64,000 nt of DNA from Bryum argenteum (lineage: Eukaryota; Streptophyta; Bryopsida; Bryales; Bryaceae). Position 1 is the stretch's first letter. The number at the start of each line of letters is the position of its first letter. Under the pieces are notes generated by a model. The model was not told the DNA's origin and did no database searches. It saw only the letters and a list, made by a program, of their open reading frames with translations. The position numbers were made by a program, and so were the translations under genes. The stretch lies in assembly GCA_037043015.1 (NCBI GenBank), contig CM073325.1, forward strand, positions 5,368,501 through 5,432,500, given 5' to 3'. Of this stretch, positions 1 to 13,674 are shown piece by piece.

Positions 1-324
1 AAGGGGAGGAGTATACCCATACTTAGTGGCATGGTATACGAGCTCACATTGCCATGATAGGAATACTCCTTTGGAGGGCCTCATCTACACTAGTGCAATA
101 AGAGTCCAATATGAGACGTTTTAACTTTTGGCATGTCTACATTGACTCTTTGAAGTGACTTCTAAAAGTTATTGTGATTTTTGGAGCTTAAAAACCAAAA
201 AGTGTGATTTTCAATGGAGGTGTGGATAAAAAAATTACATTTCTATTTGGTACCTATCACGATAGGATCTTGAAGCCACCCACTCTTACAAATGCCACGC
301 TACATTTTAATCATTGAATGTTTA

Positions 325-418
325 GCATTGGTGAGATTGTAACGTCTAAGATTGATGCATTGATGAGATTGTAACATTCAAGGTTGACGCATTGGTGAGA
401 TTGCAACGTTCAAGATTG
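325..418. repeat. Three imperfect 32-bp tandem repeats
   Basis: The motif GCATTGGTGAGATTGTAACG recurs at about 325, 357 and 389 with a 32-bp period and a few substitutions. It is non-coding and there is no gene nearby. Confidence 0.8.
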
Positions 419-1030
419 TTTAAAATCTATATGCTTTAAGAAGCTGAAATTCTTTGCAAAGTGTAGGTTCTCTAACATCTTCCAAACAAGATCACTCATG
501 TTTAAATATACCTCATGCTCTAGGGGTCATCGTTTCCTACCACAATTCTGAACTATGATATCATAATTCCCATAAATAACATTCTAATCACATTTATGCA
601 TTATCTCAAGAAACACCGTTTTCTGAAACATTTTTCCCCAAGTTGTATTCTATAGTAGAAAAGTCAATTATGCCACATAATCTAGAATCAAAGGTACATA
701 ATAGCTTCCTCATGCAATAGTACCATATACTCAATGCAAAGATTACAGAGTGTCACTTTAGGGCACCATATGAGGATTACTTTTATTTCCAACTTGAGAA
801 AACCATATTTCATGGTAGAAGAGTCCAAAAACGATGACTCCACTTACTTTAACTTTCTACTAATTTTCTCCCTACACAAAAAGTGGTAACATCCCTTGTG
901 CTGAAAATTGAGCCATTATTGGCCACTTTACTGTAATCCATTTTCAGACAAAGGAAGAGGACATGTTGCTAGGAGCCTATCACATTGATTGATTAGGATA
1001 TTGCAAAACTACAGGCAAGCATGTACAATG

Positions 1031-1399
1031 TTAACCCTTAAACGTCAGGTTATACGGATTTGGGCAGCCCAGTATTGGATCACAACATCTTTTGAACTCG
1101 GGCATCATGAATAGTGCACTTTTTGAACTTGGGCATCATGAATGATCCAAGCAATGATGAGCTTACAACCTCCTACAAGTATTGTACGACCCCAACCTAC
1201 CTACCACAATCCTTTCAAAGCACAAAATCACTCCTACAAATTGTGATTTGAATTCTAAAATTTCACTTTTTGAATGCATCAGAAGAAGGTGACCAGTTTG
1301 ACATCAAAATATAAGTGAAAAGTTGAGTACATTGAGAGCTACAGAGAAGATTCTGTTGGAAAAGGACCCCTCCGGTCACCTTGGACGTTTAAGGGTTAA
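1031..1399. mobile_element. TTAA-bounded non-autonomous element (369 bp)
   Basis: TTAA is followed by CCCTTAAACGTC at the left end, and GACGTTTAAGGG is followed by TTAA at the right end, so the 12-bp inverted ends match perfectly. TTAA target duplication plus ends beginning CCC is the architecture of piggyBac-type elements. No transposase is present. The ends resemble those of the other TTAA elements in this window. Confidence 0.6.
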
Positions 1400-2571
1400 T
1401 GGGTTTGGTTGTCCTTGGGGAATAAAGAGAGTCAAACTTGTGGGCAGGCAATTTTGATGAATTTTCAAGTACCACTGTACTTTACCTCCCTCAGTTTCGG
1501 ACACGGCTGCCCAAAATCCATTCATTTCCCAATATTACTTTTAGCAATACTCCAAAATCTTAATAGGCTGAAAAATGAAAAAAATATTTATTATTATTAA
1601 GGCTCTATAATTAATCAAGTTTTATCTATAATCAAAAAAGTAGTATAATGTTATCTTCATTATTACCGTTGTGAAAATTAGTATGCACTTCAATAATCAT
1701 ACCAAATTGTTCAATAGTTTCGATTGTGTCAAGCAAAACTTCCTTCATAGCAAAAAGTATATACTATTCAGAAATAAAAAAGGGGAAAAACATGTTGTTT
1801 TTTGATGTTCTAACTCTTTAATACATAGTGACGGCCGGAATGGGATGAATACATTGTCATCTACCCTCTCTGACATCTGGGCGTTAAAGGGTTAAGGCTT
1901 CGATTGATTTTTTGGGATCTTTATGGCAAGCGATGCAAGGTGTCATCAACACGCAAGACTACAACAAGATGGCAAATAATATGATTGGTTCGTAGACACC
2001 TAGAGTTGAATATAGTTTTTCTTTTCACACCCTTCCAATATGACTTGTTGCTAGAAGTGTTTAGACCAAGCTCTAAAGCATTGAATAATATTCACATCAA
2101 ATTGGTACGCAATGAACCTCCCTTGTCATGCCTTCAATATAGAAGTGTCTTGTGTTTGATTGTTTGCTCCTTAAAACCTCTCTTCTTAAATAGCAATAAG
2201 TATATCGTTTTACTCCCTCTATCCTAAATTAGTATCATATTGTAGAGAGCTTTTGGTTTAAGCACACTTACCTAAATTGGCCTATAGTGTCTTAAGGAAG
2301 TGTTCTTGAAGCAACAAAAATCATACTTTTTGAGTAAAGTATGAACAACTCATAAGTTACCATGTAAATAGAAGTAGAGTCCCATTTGCAAGGGCGAAAA
2401 GTCACTACTAATAAACAGTGGCGAGTAGTTCTTAGAAAAGTTATCATTCGAAACACTTCGGAAGAGTAAACACAAGAACTATGTACATGAGAGGTTCTCT
2501 CGTGTTGACACCAACGTGCATGCAACGTGTCTATATTACTTATGATATGGTTATGGTGATAATTAACCTCG

Positions 2572-2835
2572 ACCACTATCATAAATAGTCTCCCTATCCA
2601 CCTCTTCGCACGCTACAAATCATTCAAAAATCCAACCACTATCATAAATAGTCCGCCTATCTACCTCTTCGCATGCTACATATCATACATCCGACCACTA
2701 TTATAAATAGTATGCCGATCCACCTCTTCGCACCTCCGACCACTATCATAAATAGTCCCCCTGTCGACGTCTTCGCACCTCCGACCACTATCATAAATAG
2801 TCCGCCTATCCACCTCTTCTCACGCTACAGATCAT
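2572..2835. repeat. Five imperfect tandem repeats of 45-63 bp
   Basis: The phrase ACCACTATCATAAATAGT starts at about 2572, 2635, 2694, 2739 and 2784, each followed by a CC-rich phrase ending CCTCTTCGCAC. The first two spacings (63 and 59 bp) carry an extra CTACAAATCATC-like segment that the 45-bp units lack. Short frames through it are repeat artefacts. Confidence 0.85.
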
Positions 2836-4250
2836 CCAAAAAACAAGCAAATGATTTCATTTAACTAACACATTTTCATCACCATTAAATGTTCCATGAT
2901 TCACGTCACCCATTTGATTTATGACACTCCTCCCCCGCACTAAATTTTGGTTTTAATATTGTGCAAATTTTGAACACATAACCCTAGTCATAATGGTGAT
3001 AATAATAGATTCTCTATCTACTCACAACAATGTAAGGAGATTAATCCCAGCCCCTGATGTTTTATATACATCAAGGTTGGAATTTGTGACTTTTTGAGAA
3101 CCTAGTTAGAGCTCTAAATATTGATGTTTACTCCCATTTTTTTTATAGTGAGTCAAGATTGATGGAAATATCATATGGTAGTAAGGCGTCATTTGCAAAC
3201 TTATTAGACTAAGAGATTAAAATTTTGGTTCGGAAACCTTTTAGATTAAAATGATGTTATATCCAAATGGTCATACTAATGATTATATCTATAACAAATT
3301 ACAAGTACAAATTTTGGTCAATAAATGAGATTTTATTAAAAATCTATAAATGTGTAAACCATTATCTTTGTTCTTTGCCCATCAATATATTGCCAAATTT
3401 TGTTACATGGCTACATGTAAAGAGTGTAGCAATAACAAGAAACTTTGGAAAACTGTTACACCAATCAAGAATGGTTTTGAAATATCACATAAGCCCTTAA
3501 ACAATTGGAAGTAAATTCCCTTGGTATAGCTTCCCAAATCATTTATTACTTTATAACTATCATATTCTAAGATATTAGATTTAACCTAGATTCAGTTAAA
3601 ATGGCGGTATTCGTTGTGCCATTTTGTCAAATCCCCTATGAGCCATTTTGGTCGCTTTCTAAAATGTACCATTTTACAAGCATATTTTTGAATTGAAGTT
3701 CAAAAGTATTTATGCCTGCAAAATGGCATGTTTATTGATAAAACACATGTACTCAGTAATATCGAATGATTTCTATAATCTTTCCAAAATTTCCATAATA
3801 TCACACATTTTTATGGTTTTTGACCTTTGGACAGAGTCAAAGGGCAATATTTCTGAACGGCCGCTCAAAAACATTGTTGTTTCCGAAATGCGGTCATTTA
3901 CCCTATTATGTCAAAACTCGACAAAAACCAATGTCATTTTTTTCATTTTGATCACCCCAAAAAGCGCCATTTTTCCGGAATAAGGCCATTTTGACACAAT
4001 TGAGGTTAATTGCACTTCTCAAGTACATAGTGCCTATGCATCAATCAAATTATAAGGGAAGTTGTACCCATTTAGCATGATTACAATGAATGCTTTGATA
4101 TGTCTAAGGTCATAATATGTCAACAACAACCATTCACAACTATAACACACATCTTATTTAATGAAACAATTGTATGATTCAATTAACCAACCCTTGACCT
4201 TTACCAATGGACCTATTTCATAACCACATATTGTTGGCAGTTGGTCCCTC

Positions 4251-5231
4251 TTAACCCCTAAACGCCGGAGCCTATTTTTAGCAGAAAAGCACATTTCCAT
4301 AGAAATTGTCATAGATGAAAATAAAGAGAAGCTATTAAGATCTTAACCGTACAAACTTGTAATAGACTTATCGAAGATCATGTGGACCAAAATTTGAGTC
4401 ATGAGGCCTTATAGATCGGGAGATCATAACATATTAATAGCAAAAACAAACTGCAAAATTTCATCATTTTCACTTTGAGGTGGAAATGCTACCAATATAC
4501 CTATTGCAATGAAAAAATCACCAACTAGATAGATGTTCACCTTCATCTTAATAAGTCCTTTACCCAACAAAAATTCATCAAAAAAATTTCTTGGCTCAAA
4601 TAAAAGCCATGCAATGGTAAAAACTACCGAACATTTTACAAAGGAAAAATAGTCCAAAACTAGACCCTATGCATTCAGTTTCATGTCTTATCTTCATAAC
4701 ATCTTCGATCTTGTTAAGGTTTCTACCACTTAGACTAGACTTTAATTGGAGGCCATCCCAAAAACTTAAGTTGAAATCCAATGGTGGATGAAGGAGATAT
4801 AGCTCCTCAAATAACATCCATTTTCTCACTTTTTCTGTTGACAAAACATCATTGCAAATCCAATAACAAAATTATTTGGATCTAGAAAACTTCTCACTAC
4901 AAAGTTGTTAAGAATCACCTCAAGATCATGACCATGAAATAATAATCATGAAAAACATTTTTTAATTTCACATAATTGGCTTGCAATGGTAATACATGCC
5001 CCATGCTTGGAAACCCAAAAACAAGAGCTGTCTTCACTAAAGTGCATTCCATTAATTCATACTTTATTGAATAGGCTTGAAAATTTCACAACACAAACTA
5101 GACTTGATTTGGAACCTAACCCAAGTGATTTCATCCAAAACGGACCTCGGATGAAGAAGATATGGCTCTTCAAAGTTTCTAATGTACATCCAAAATGTCG
5201 TTTTTCGACATCGTGGGCGTTTAAGGGTTAA
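4251..5231 (-). mobile_element. Long TTAA-bounded element (981 bp)
   Basis: The left end is TTAACCCCTAAACGCC and the right end is GGGCGTTTAAGGGTTAA, giving near-perfect inverted ends with TTAA on both sides. Read on the minus strand, the segment just inside the right end (CGACATTTTGGATG, then a GAAGAGCC phrase) recurs inside the elements at 52012 and 58742, so these are copies of one family. No transposase frame is visible. A truncated relative of the left end lies near 23395. Confidence 0.65.
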
Positions 5232-5900
5232 TAAACATGTCTTCCTACTCTATAAGTGGCATCATCACCAAAGTATAAGAATAATTTTTGAACTCCAAAA
5301 CCCATTCCAAATTTTTCTTACAAAACCTTCATACTTTAAAAGCATTCATTATACCATCAGTATACTTGCACTTATAATATATCATGAGATTTAAAAATAC
5401 TTAATAAAATTTTGAAGATACTCAATAAAACACAAGTATGTATATGCAAAGTTCTATACAAGCACTAGACATTCTATACAATATGGTGATTGGTTCAATA
5501 ATTCTTTGGAAGTTGGAGACGATATGAATAGGCAGTGCTTATGAAGATCCTTAATGCAAAATTGTCTAAATTATTAATAAATGAATGATCTGAATTATTA
5601 AAAACGATATAATTCTACTTTAAGCCCAAAAAAATTCAATTTAAGCCCTAGAGTGGATTGAGGGCCAGTTGTGGTTGTTTGGGATTTGATTAGCCTTTGA
5701 TTTACTATTTTTAGCTTGCATGAGGTTGAAACCTCTTGCAAGTTGTAGAGGTTTTCCATTTGCTCCAAAAGGTGTCCTGAATCTCATCAACAAAAAAATC
5801 TATATTGACGCGCTTTACGAGGTACTTATTGAATGAGATCGTAGGAGCATTTAAGTGTCTGCTATGATCAACCCGTCTTCTCAAGAAGAGTTGAAGCGTT

Positions 5901-6083
5901 GCCGCCTTCACCATATTTATGGCAAGGAAAGGGCTACGCCCTCTACTATCGAATCATAATTGCCGCCTTCACCATATTTATGGCAAGGAAAGGGCTACGC
6001 CCTCTACTATCGAATCATAATTGCCGCCTTCACCATATTTATGGCAAGGAAGGGGCTACGCTGTCTACCATTGAATCATGATT
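5901..6083. repeat. Three 61-bp tandem repeats
   Basis: Near-identical units begin GCCGCCTTCACC at 5901, 5962 and 6023. The first two are almost identical and the third has several changes in its last 25 bases. The period is not a multiple of three, so a continuous protein repeat is not expected. Confidence 0.9.
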
Positions 6084-7395
6084 TCCCTCTTTACTTTCAA
6101 TAGCAGCTCCGCCGACCCTCTCATTAAAGAGTAGGTCAATCATGTGATTGCGTCTTCAACTTTTTCACTTGTTTACTTCATGCTTTCAAATTCCTCATAC
6201 TTTAGGAGATATTTACGGTCAAATTATGAAATCGTTACTTAAAATCCGCCCAATCTGCAGTAAATGCTCCTTTATTCTCAAAATCTGCCCAAAATCAATT
6301 AAAGTGCATTAGCTTAAAAATTTCACCAAAAATTGAAATTTCACTTGTTTTTTAAGGTTTTGTTTTTCGCACATGTAAACAAGGTCTTAAGGCATGATCT
6401 GACTATTCCAATTTTCAATCCAATCATTATTCACATGCCATTTTTATTGTCAAAGATCGGCCTTTGAAATTGAATCTCATAATACCTTCATGTGAATAAT
6501 CAAGCATTTCTTTAGGTTTTATAGGTTGTACGAGGGTAAAAATTACATAGACATGTTCCTAACTCACCTTGGAACAAGAATTTGGAGAGCCTCATATCAA
6601 ACTTTCTACTGAATTTGGTTTCCTTGGCCCTCAAAAAACTCGTCACCCTATCTAAAACAAGGACAAAAAAACGTTCTCTCCAACTTTGAACATTTTAATC
6701 TCACAACTGGTAAGGAATTTGAATTTGAGATTTGACATACATATACACATACACGTTAGTTACTAGACCCTACGGTTACATACCAAAAATTACGTCAAAA
6801 TTTGAAATTTTTCACCTTGCATCAAACAAAGGTAGTCTTTGACAGTTTTGAGACTTTTAGAGGCTAGTCCACTTCAAGGATAAAACATTATTTAGAAGCA
6901 CCGGTAGTATGATTTTGAAGTTAACTTGACCCTTTACTCATACATCAAATTTGAATCGTTGATTTCTCTCCATCTATGAGATTATAATGGTCAAAGTTGG
7001 CTGAATTTTTTCCCCTGTGGAAACCCCACAAATCTTTAGGGCTTAAATCTCAGCTGTGGGATAATTGGCAAGAGGGAGTACAGAGCTCCAACTGTACGAC
7101 TGGCGATTGGAAGGAGGGAGGGATGAATTTTCTAAATTTCAAATATTATGATAAAATCAAATATAGTATGGAATGTAAATTTGTCAAGACATATCATAAG
7201 GATTGGGGGGATCTCTATCCCCACTTTAGAAAGTCAAAGGACAGGCGCCAGAGCAGTCAATAGAGTTTGCCCCTTTTCCCCTTTGCTTCGTGATACCAGA
7301 GGATGTCATTTGTAGGTCATCACTGAGGGAAGCAGGGCTCCGAGAAACGCTGGTAGCACTAATTTACAGGCGCTCGGAAGGCAGCCTCTCAACTA

Positions 7396-7612
7396 CACTA
7401 AATAGGTAGATTAGTGTTAGATTTTTATAAGATTTGAAAATGGTATAAGTTTTTACTTTTGATAAAATAAAATTACCAAGAGTATTGATTCCAATACCAT
7501 GGAAGGATCCCCATCTTTAGGAATGTAAAGGGTAATTTTTTTGACCAACAGTAAAAACTTATAACATGTTTATATGAATTAGTGCATCTAACACTAATCT
7601 ACCTATTTAGTG
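7396..7612 (+). mobile_element. 217-bp TA-flanked MITE, copy 1
   Basis: The element starts CACTAAATAGGTAGATTAGT and ends with the reverse complement, flanked by TA on both sides. The arms continue inward (TATAAGTTTTTAC against GTAAAAACTTATA), so the transcript could form a long hairpin. Length is exactly 217 bp, the same as copies at 13155, 13675 and 53403. TA target sites fit the Tc1/mariner superfamily. It has no coding capacity. Confidence 0.85.
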
Positions 7613-9114
7613 TAGTCCTACTCAGGATGTGTATGTGAAAACAATTCTGGTTCTAACTGAAAATATTAGTAAATTTTAAATCACCATATAGTGTAGGTGT
7701 CGAAAGTATGAAAAATAATCATTCATCCAATTGAACCGCATTTATCAAATGATATGTACGGCGCATTCTTGGAGTCCCAAATATTCCCAACAACAACTTC
7801 AAAAATATATTGTACGTCTGCAAAAACTCTATGGGGGAAAATTCCAATTGTTCTGAATGTATCTTAACGAGGATATTCAAAAGCAGTTTTTTTTCTTTTT
7901 CTTTTTTCCTTTTTTCTTCACTTTAAATAATGTGAAGACATTGCATTTACCAAAGAGATTCATATTACAATGTGTGTAAATGATTAAAGGATTTCATTTT
8001 AAAAAGTGGCACAACCGAACTTGCTAAAGGACAAAAACAATCTATAACTAGAGCGTCTTGGCTAAGCTTGCTCAAAATTTCACCTTGTGATGGCAAGTAG
8101 TGGGGCATAAAATCTCTACAATCTTTTAAAAGGCCACTCGACATCCGATCATGTTGTGGTGGAAGTTCTCTTCGTATCTCTAAAAGCATAAACATTTCAA
8201 CCTCATCATACTCTTTCCTGTCATTGTCTCAACACTTTTTGGTTACTGTAGTAATAGTTCCATAAGAACAAGATAGGTTGACATAATACAAACTCTTTGC
8301 TTCTCGTATAACTATGCATTTGCATATAATATAATTGCAAAAACCAGATTAAGTCTTGTATAAAGTAGGAAATTTTTTCTGTAAGGGCCTATAAAGGTGA
8401 AATTTTAAGTGGGCAATACAAGGAATGTGCCATAACAACATTTGATACTTAGGCAAAAAAAAAATTATAGGTGTTCAATGAGAAAAACATAAATATTGAA
8501 CGATACTTGGTCAACTGCATGGAAACTATAACTAAGGTTATTCAAAAATTTATCCTTTGTTAAATAAATGTATACACTTTAAGAGCATCTTTATGGCCTC
8601 TCTATCAACTCCTCATCACTAGCAGTAGCGTGCCCTCCACAAAAGGATGAGGTCCAACACTCCTTGTCGCCCTTCCTCCAAGAACGAGGCTCCTTAGAAA
8701 ACCCCTTGCTCTCGCAAAACGGAGAGCCTTTCGCACGAAGCACTTGCCCTCCATGTAGCAGCAAGGTGACAAGCCTTTACATTCGTCGTTTTGCGTAAGC
8801 AAGCAATAAAGTATACAAAGTCCCTCATCATAACACTTATCATATACCACAATTTGTTGTCGCCATTGTTCAAAAATTCACCGTTGTCGCCGTCGCCCTT
8901 CCCGGTTAGCATTGTGACAATTTCCCTCTAGTAGCTCCCAACACTTTTCACGTCGATAAACGTCCCACTCGATCCCCCAGCTTACAATTACACGAAGCCA
9001 TAGGAGATGCTCCATCCCGTCTAGGAATTCATAAACTCCAGATGTGCCATGCTCTTGATTTTCACAAGTATAGGTCGGAATCAAGTTAGGCAATGATCAA
9101 ACATTTGACCTCCC

Positions 9115-9145
9115 CAAACCCTAAACCCTAAACCCTAAACCCTAC
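9115..9145. repeat. Interstitial telomeric repeat (CCCTAAA)n
   Basis: About four head-to-tail copies of CCCTAAA, the plant telomere unit on its C-rich strand, lie at 9115-9145. The tract is too short to be a chromosome end and no subtelomeric structure surrounds it. It could be a repair insertion or a multimerised telobox, but no gene start is seen nearby. Confidence 0.9.
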
Positions 9146-9410
9146 AAACTATTCACTGTTACAGTAATAGTAAGACGTGACCCATGAATGCCATATCAAG
9201 AAGAGCAGACTAACGAGAACTGATAAACAGAACCAAAGGTGAAAGAGCTTGCAAAGGTGAAAGAGCTCAAACTTTCAATCCAACACTTTTATCTTTCTAG
9301 TGCAGAGAAAGGAGCAGGGCTGGGATCGATCGATCAATCGAGTGCACAATCGGGTGGAAAAAGTCAGCAGCAGCAGGAACCAACAACATAATCCACTGGT
9401 ACAGAATTAG

Positions 9411-9692
9411 GGGAGTGTCTAAATATCCTCTACGAGCGTGGCTTGGATGCCAGGCTCGGGTGGGGGTGGGGAGGGTGGGGTAAAATCTGCCCCTATTTTT
9501 AAATTTGTTTAGGCCCCATTTGAACACAGAGAGGGCTTCCGAGGGTAATTTGGGGCCCCAAGCCCCAAATTTTGCAAAAAAAAAAAAATTCAAAAAATGG
9601 CCCCAAATGGGGAAAACGGGAAGGGCCAGAAAATTGATCCCCACCGAGCCTGGCATCCGAGCCACGCTCGTAGGGGAGAAATAAAGAGACCC
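9411..9692. mobile_element. Mutator-like foldback MITE (282 bp)
   Basis: A perfect 9-bp direct repeat, CAGAATTAG, flanks the element at 9402-9410 and 9693-9701. Inside it, inverted arms of about 50 bp share CTACGAGCGTGGCT and GGATGCCAGGCTCGG. Both ends begin with GGGG. A 9-bp target duplication with long inverted arms is typical of Mutator-like elements. The interior is low-complexity with an A-run and G/C runs, and the frames crossing it are not genes. Confidence 0.75.
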
Positions 9693-9840
9693 CAGAATTA
9701 GCTACAAGGCAGTGCCTGTGCCCTGTGCCTGTGCCTGTGGGGGATGTCCACAAGTTGGAGCATAGCATAGTATAGCATACCACTCGTAAGTCTGCTGGCC
9801 TGGCCTGGGCGGGCAGTGGTAAGGCTTCAGTTCTCGAGGA

Positions 9841-9910
9841 AGATCCCACTTCCCCTCCCCTCCCCTCCCCTCCCTCCCGCCCGGCCCCTCCAACCCCTCC
9901 TTTCTTTTCC

Positions 9911-9949
<39 letters not shown>

Positions 9950-9995
9950 TTCCTTCCTTCCTTCCCCTGCCTGCTTGTCTGTCTGTCTGTCTTGA
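9841..9995. repeat. Low-complexity cluster: CCCCT, ATT, CTTC and TCTG microsatellites
   Basis: Successive simple repeats are CCCCT (about 9847-9875), TTA/ATT (about 9911-9950), CTTC (about 9953-9965) and CTGT (about 9976-9991). This is a run of unrelated microsatellites just beyond the Mutator-like element. Confidence 0.9.
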
Positions 9996-11540
9996 AACAA
10001 ACATCACCTCCACTTGTATCACTGGCTCCACATCCTCTCCACCCCCCACTATATTTGACGCCCTACTCCATCAACATCTCTTTCAACACAACATTATTAC
10101 AAGTCCCCAGAGTTCAGGCTACCCACCCAACGTGCTTTTGTTCTGAACCCCCCCAAAAACACGGGGGAAAACAGTTGGGAATTTTGTCATCTTTTGGTAG
10201 TATTTGAATAGTGTGGTATGAGGGAGAGTGCTTGATAATGGAGATTCTCTAATTTCGTGGTGAAGAAAAGAGTGTAAGTAATTCTCGTGCATGGAGAAAG
10301 TAAGTGACGTGAGTCCACTTGGCTCTATCCTTGCTTGCTCTTCATGCACACAACCTGCTTAAGTTGTTAACCCGGAAAGGATCACTTGTTTTCTTGAACC
10401 TCTGAAATCAAAAGCTGTGATTTTGACCACCTTGTACAAGTTGAGGTATGATTCGAGTTAATTTCACTTTTTTTGTTTTCTTCAACCAAAGCTTACTACT
10501 TGCACTTCTACCAAGTAAATTTTCAACGGTTGGATCTTTACCAAGTGTAAGATTGTATTGTTCGAAGTTGATTGTAAAGTATTTTTGAGCTTTGCCTGAA
10601 AGACATTGCCTGAATGGTGTCAAGAGAGACTTCATGATTGTCACTCCAGACGGTTTGCTCGTATTTTTTTCCTTGAAGGTAATCAAGTTGGGTAGGCTCA
10701 TGCAAAACTTTGAGACTCAATTTGTTTTGTTAACCTTGATGCAAATTATTTTCTAGAAAAAGGTATTAAAACAACAATACAATGAAACATGCATTTCATT
10801 ATATAATTGGTTTTAGAAAAAAATGAACGGCTAGTAGGTGCCTTTATGAGTTTGTGAATTTTGAGAGAATGAAAATTTAAGAAATTTCAAAATCTCAAAT
10901 TTTGATAAATTTTGTAAGAACTACATTTTATAAATTACTAGAAGTTGTGAAGATTATTTTAATAATTTCTAGAGGTTGCCCTTGAGAAATTGACAAACAT
11001 TTTGACTTAGGTCACCTTAGAACTTGAATAATAATATGGCAATGAATTATTTTTTTAAAAGTAAGATTCAAAAAAGGCTACATTTTAACTGCCCTATTTG
11101 GACTTGAAATCTGAAATTTGTACATGAAGATTTTAAAATTGGAATTTGGCTTTACAAATGTTACCACACAAGTTTTGTAGTATAGGGAGCATCCATTAAA
11201 AATATTAGGCAAAAATATAACTTTCAACCCCTTCATCTAGGCTTGCTTGGGCATTTAGGGGTTAACCTATGTAAGTAAAAATTTACAATGTTGAAGTTCA
11301 AGCCATCATCAAGCACGTTACTCTAATTGGAGTTCAAAATCATCTTGATTTAATCTTTTACCACATCTTGTCAAAAGATCTTTGATTGGTCCATTTCAAT
11401 CTATTGATTTACCAACAAATATGCCATCTAGAATCAAAACCCCTAGTATCACAATCTCTCTTTTTTCTTCTTTTTCCTTTTTTTTGAATTTTATTTAATT
11501 TTTGTTTATTTTTCCTTATATGTTCATTACTAATCTTTCT

Positions 11541-11780
11541 ACTTCTAAAGTGTTTCTCTTCAATCTATATGTTTCCAATATGTCCTATTCCAATTTATCT
11601 CTTTCCAATATATATTTTCTCAAGTTGGTTGTTTCCAATCTATCTCTTTCCAATCTGTTCCTTTTCAATCTCGTTGTTTCAAAAGTGTCACATTTCAATC
11701 TATTTGTTGCCATTCATCTATTTTCAACATGTCTCTTTTCAATCTATCTGATGCCAATATGTTTGTGCCCGTTCGCACTA
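11541..11780. repeat. Degenerate 14-17-bp tandem repeat
   Basis: TTTCCAATCTATCTC-type units repeat imperfectly for about 240 bp. The plus-strand frame encodes a low-complexity Ser/Asn/Leu/Phe peptide, which I read as a repeat artefact, not a gene. Confidence 0.75.
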
Positions 11781-12579
11781 TGTCTATGTTCATTGTGTAT
11801 GTTCTCAACCGTGTCCGCTGCAAACATTTTATTTATGTGGAAACATATCATGGACCATTTAAGTCTAGCCTTTTTCTTTTCTATTGATAATCTACATACT
11901 TTAATAAATATTTGGGACTAAAGAATCTACAATCAGTGTATAAGCACTAATCTAATCCTTATGGTATCAAAACACGCAATGTCTCAATGTGATTTCCATC
12001 ATCACCGTTCTATTATACTTGGAATACAAATCTAATCACATCTTATTCAATTTTTGGAAATATGCTCTCAACAAGTGTTTTGGCCAGACACTCTCAATCT
12101 AGTCTTATGGAAGCATTTTAGTTTTGAACATATAGTGACTTAATCGTTGTTTTAAAGTAGTTCAATACAAGACGTTGCAAAAAGGAATAATTCTTTGACT
12201 ATTTGATTATTGTTTTGCTATTATTCGTTGTACATAGACTAAAGAATTGCTACGTCTTAATTTCTCTTTTATCAACAAATATAATTAGGAACAATTCTAG
12301 AACTATGAAAATCTTAAATTCATGATCACAAACTTGACTATCTCAATATGGTTTGTAACCAATAATATATGTTGGTGCATAGTATCAAAACTCCAGCATC
12401 GTCATGCTTCTTGTGCCAACATTCTATGTCACATCTAGAACAAATCTTGAAACATCTCATTTCTGCTTTTAACTAATATTACACATCTTGTCAAAAAGAA
12501 CTTGGTTAAGACAAATTCAATCTATATATTCACCAACAACTATCTTGTATAGAGTCAAACCTAAAATATCACAATCTCT

Positions 12580-12870
12580 TTCTTTAGAATCAAATATAGA
12601 ATACCACAACTTGTCATTTCGGAATGAAAGGTGCAAACTTGCTATTTAAAATCAGGGGTGAATATTAACAAGCTGGCTCTTTGGAATCAAAATTGCAATA
12701 CAAAGTTTACCAATTTAGAATCAAACGTGCAATATTACAATCTAGCTTTTCAAAAATTAAAAGTACAATATTAGAATCTCCCCATTTGGATCAAAAGTGC
12801 AATATCACAATCTATATTTTTGAGTTGAAATATTATGCAATATTACAATATGTCTATGTAGAATGAGTAG
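12580..12870. repeat. Degenerate tandem repeat, about 40 bp unit
   Basis: Phrases of the type GAATCAAAAGTGCAATATCA followed by CAATCT recur six or seven times with drifting spacing. No coding signal is evident. Confidence 0.6.
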
Positions 12871-13154
12871 TGTAATATCAGTCTTCTTGTTTAGAATCTT
12901 ACATACATTGTAACAATATGTTATTGCCAACATTTAATTTACCTTGGAACAAATTTAGAAAGGTTGTACCTTTTTTTTCCCTTTCTTCTAAAATCTAAAA
13001 ATAACATGTGTTAGTTCTTCGCCCTAATATTTGTGTATTTGTTATGTGTTTGGTTCTTTGCCCTATTTCAAGAAATTGTTTATCTACTTGACCTTTTATT
13101 CAAACTTCATTGAGAAAATTTTAGCACTACTCTACAAGCTTTGTGGATGCAGTA

Positions 13155-13371
13155 CACTGAATAGGTAGATAAGTGTTAGGTTTTTATAAGATTTGAAAAT
13201 GCTATAAGTTTTTACTTCTGGTAAAAAAGAATTACCAAGAGTATTGACTCCAATACTTCAGAAGGATCCACATCTTGACGTATGTAGAGGGTAAAAATAT
13301 TGACCAACAGTAATAACTTATAACATGTTTATATAAATTAGTGTATCTAACACTAATCTACCTATTAAGTG
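13155..13371 (+). mobile_element. 217-bp TA-flanked MITE, copy 2
   Basis: Same orientation and length as copy 1, flanked by TA. The first arm has CACTGAATAGGTAGATAAGT and the last arm ends CTACCTATTAAGTG, so each arm carries private mismatches. Confidence 0.8.
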
Positions 13372-13674
13372 TAGTGAAATGATTCCTTGATGAAAATGAT
13401 ATCCAATACCTCTTTTATTCCAATCGAGAAAAAAATGAAAAATTTCAATGGCACTTAACCCCTTGACAAAAACGAGTTGAGTTAGATCCCAATTCAAGTC
13501 TAATCTTGCATGGTATAAATTGCAAGCCAATCCAACGAAATATAAGCCTTTTCCAACGAGAAGGGAACATTTTATGAGTAATCATAACACACCATTCTTA
13601 CTTCGAAACCTATGGCCAGTTTACATTACACTGAGATCAATTCATTGGTTGAAATTGAAATTCTTGACCGACTA

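Noticed and set aside
5901..6083. Possible CRISPR-like array
   Set aside because: Units are contiguous 61-bp tandem repeats with no unique spacers, in a plant nuclear sequence.
8605..9093. Possible degraded gene on the minus strand
   Set aside because: Three overlapping frames look weakly protein-like, but no motif or splice structure supports one, and no family is recognised.
9297..9893. Minus frames of 63-122 codons
   Set aside because: They run across the Mutator-like foldback and simple repeats; no family similarity.
11502..11921. 139-codon plus frame with repeated Ser-Asn-Leu phrases
   Set aside because: It is the translation of a degenerate 14-17-bp tandem repeat and has open alternative frames.
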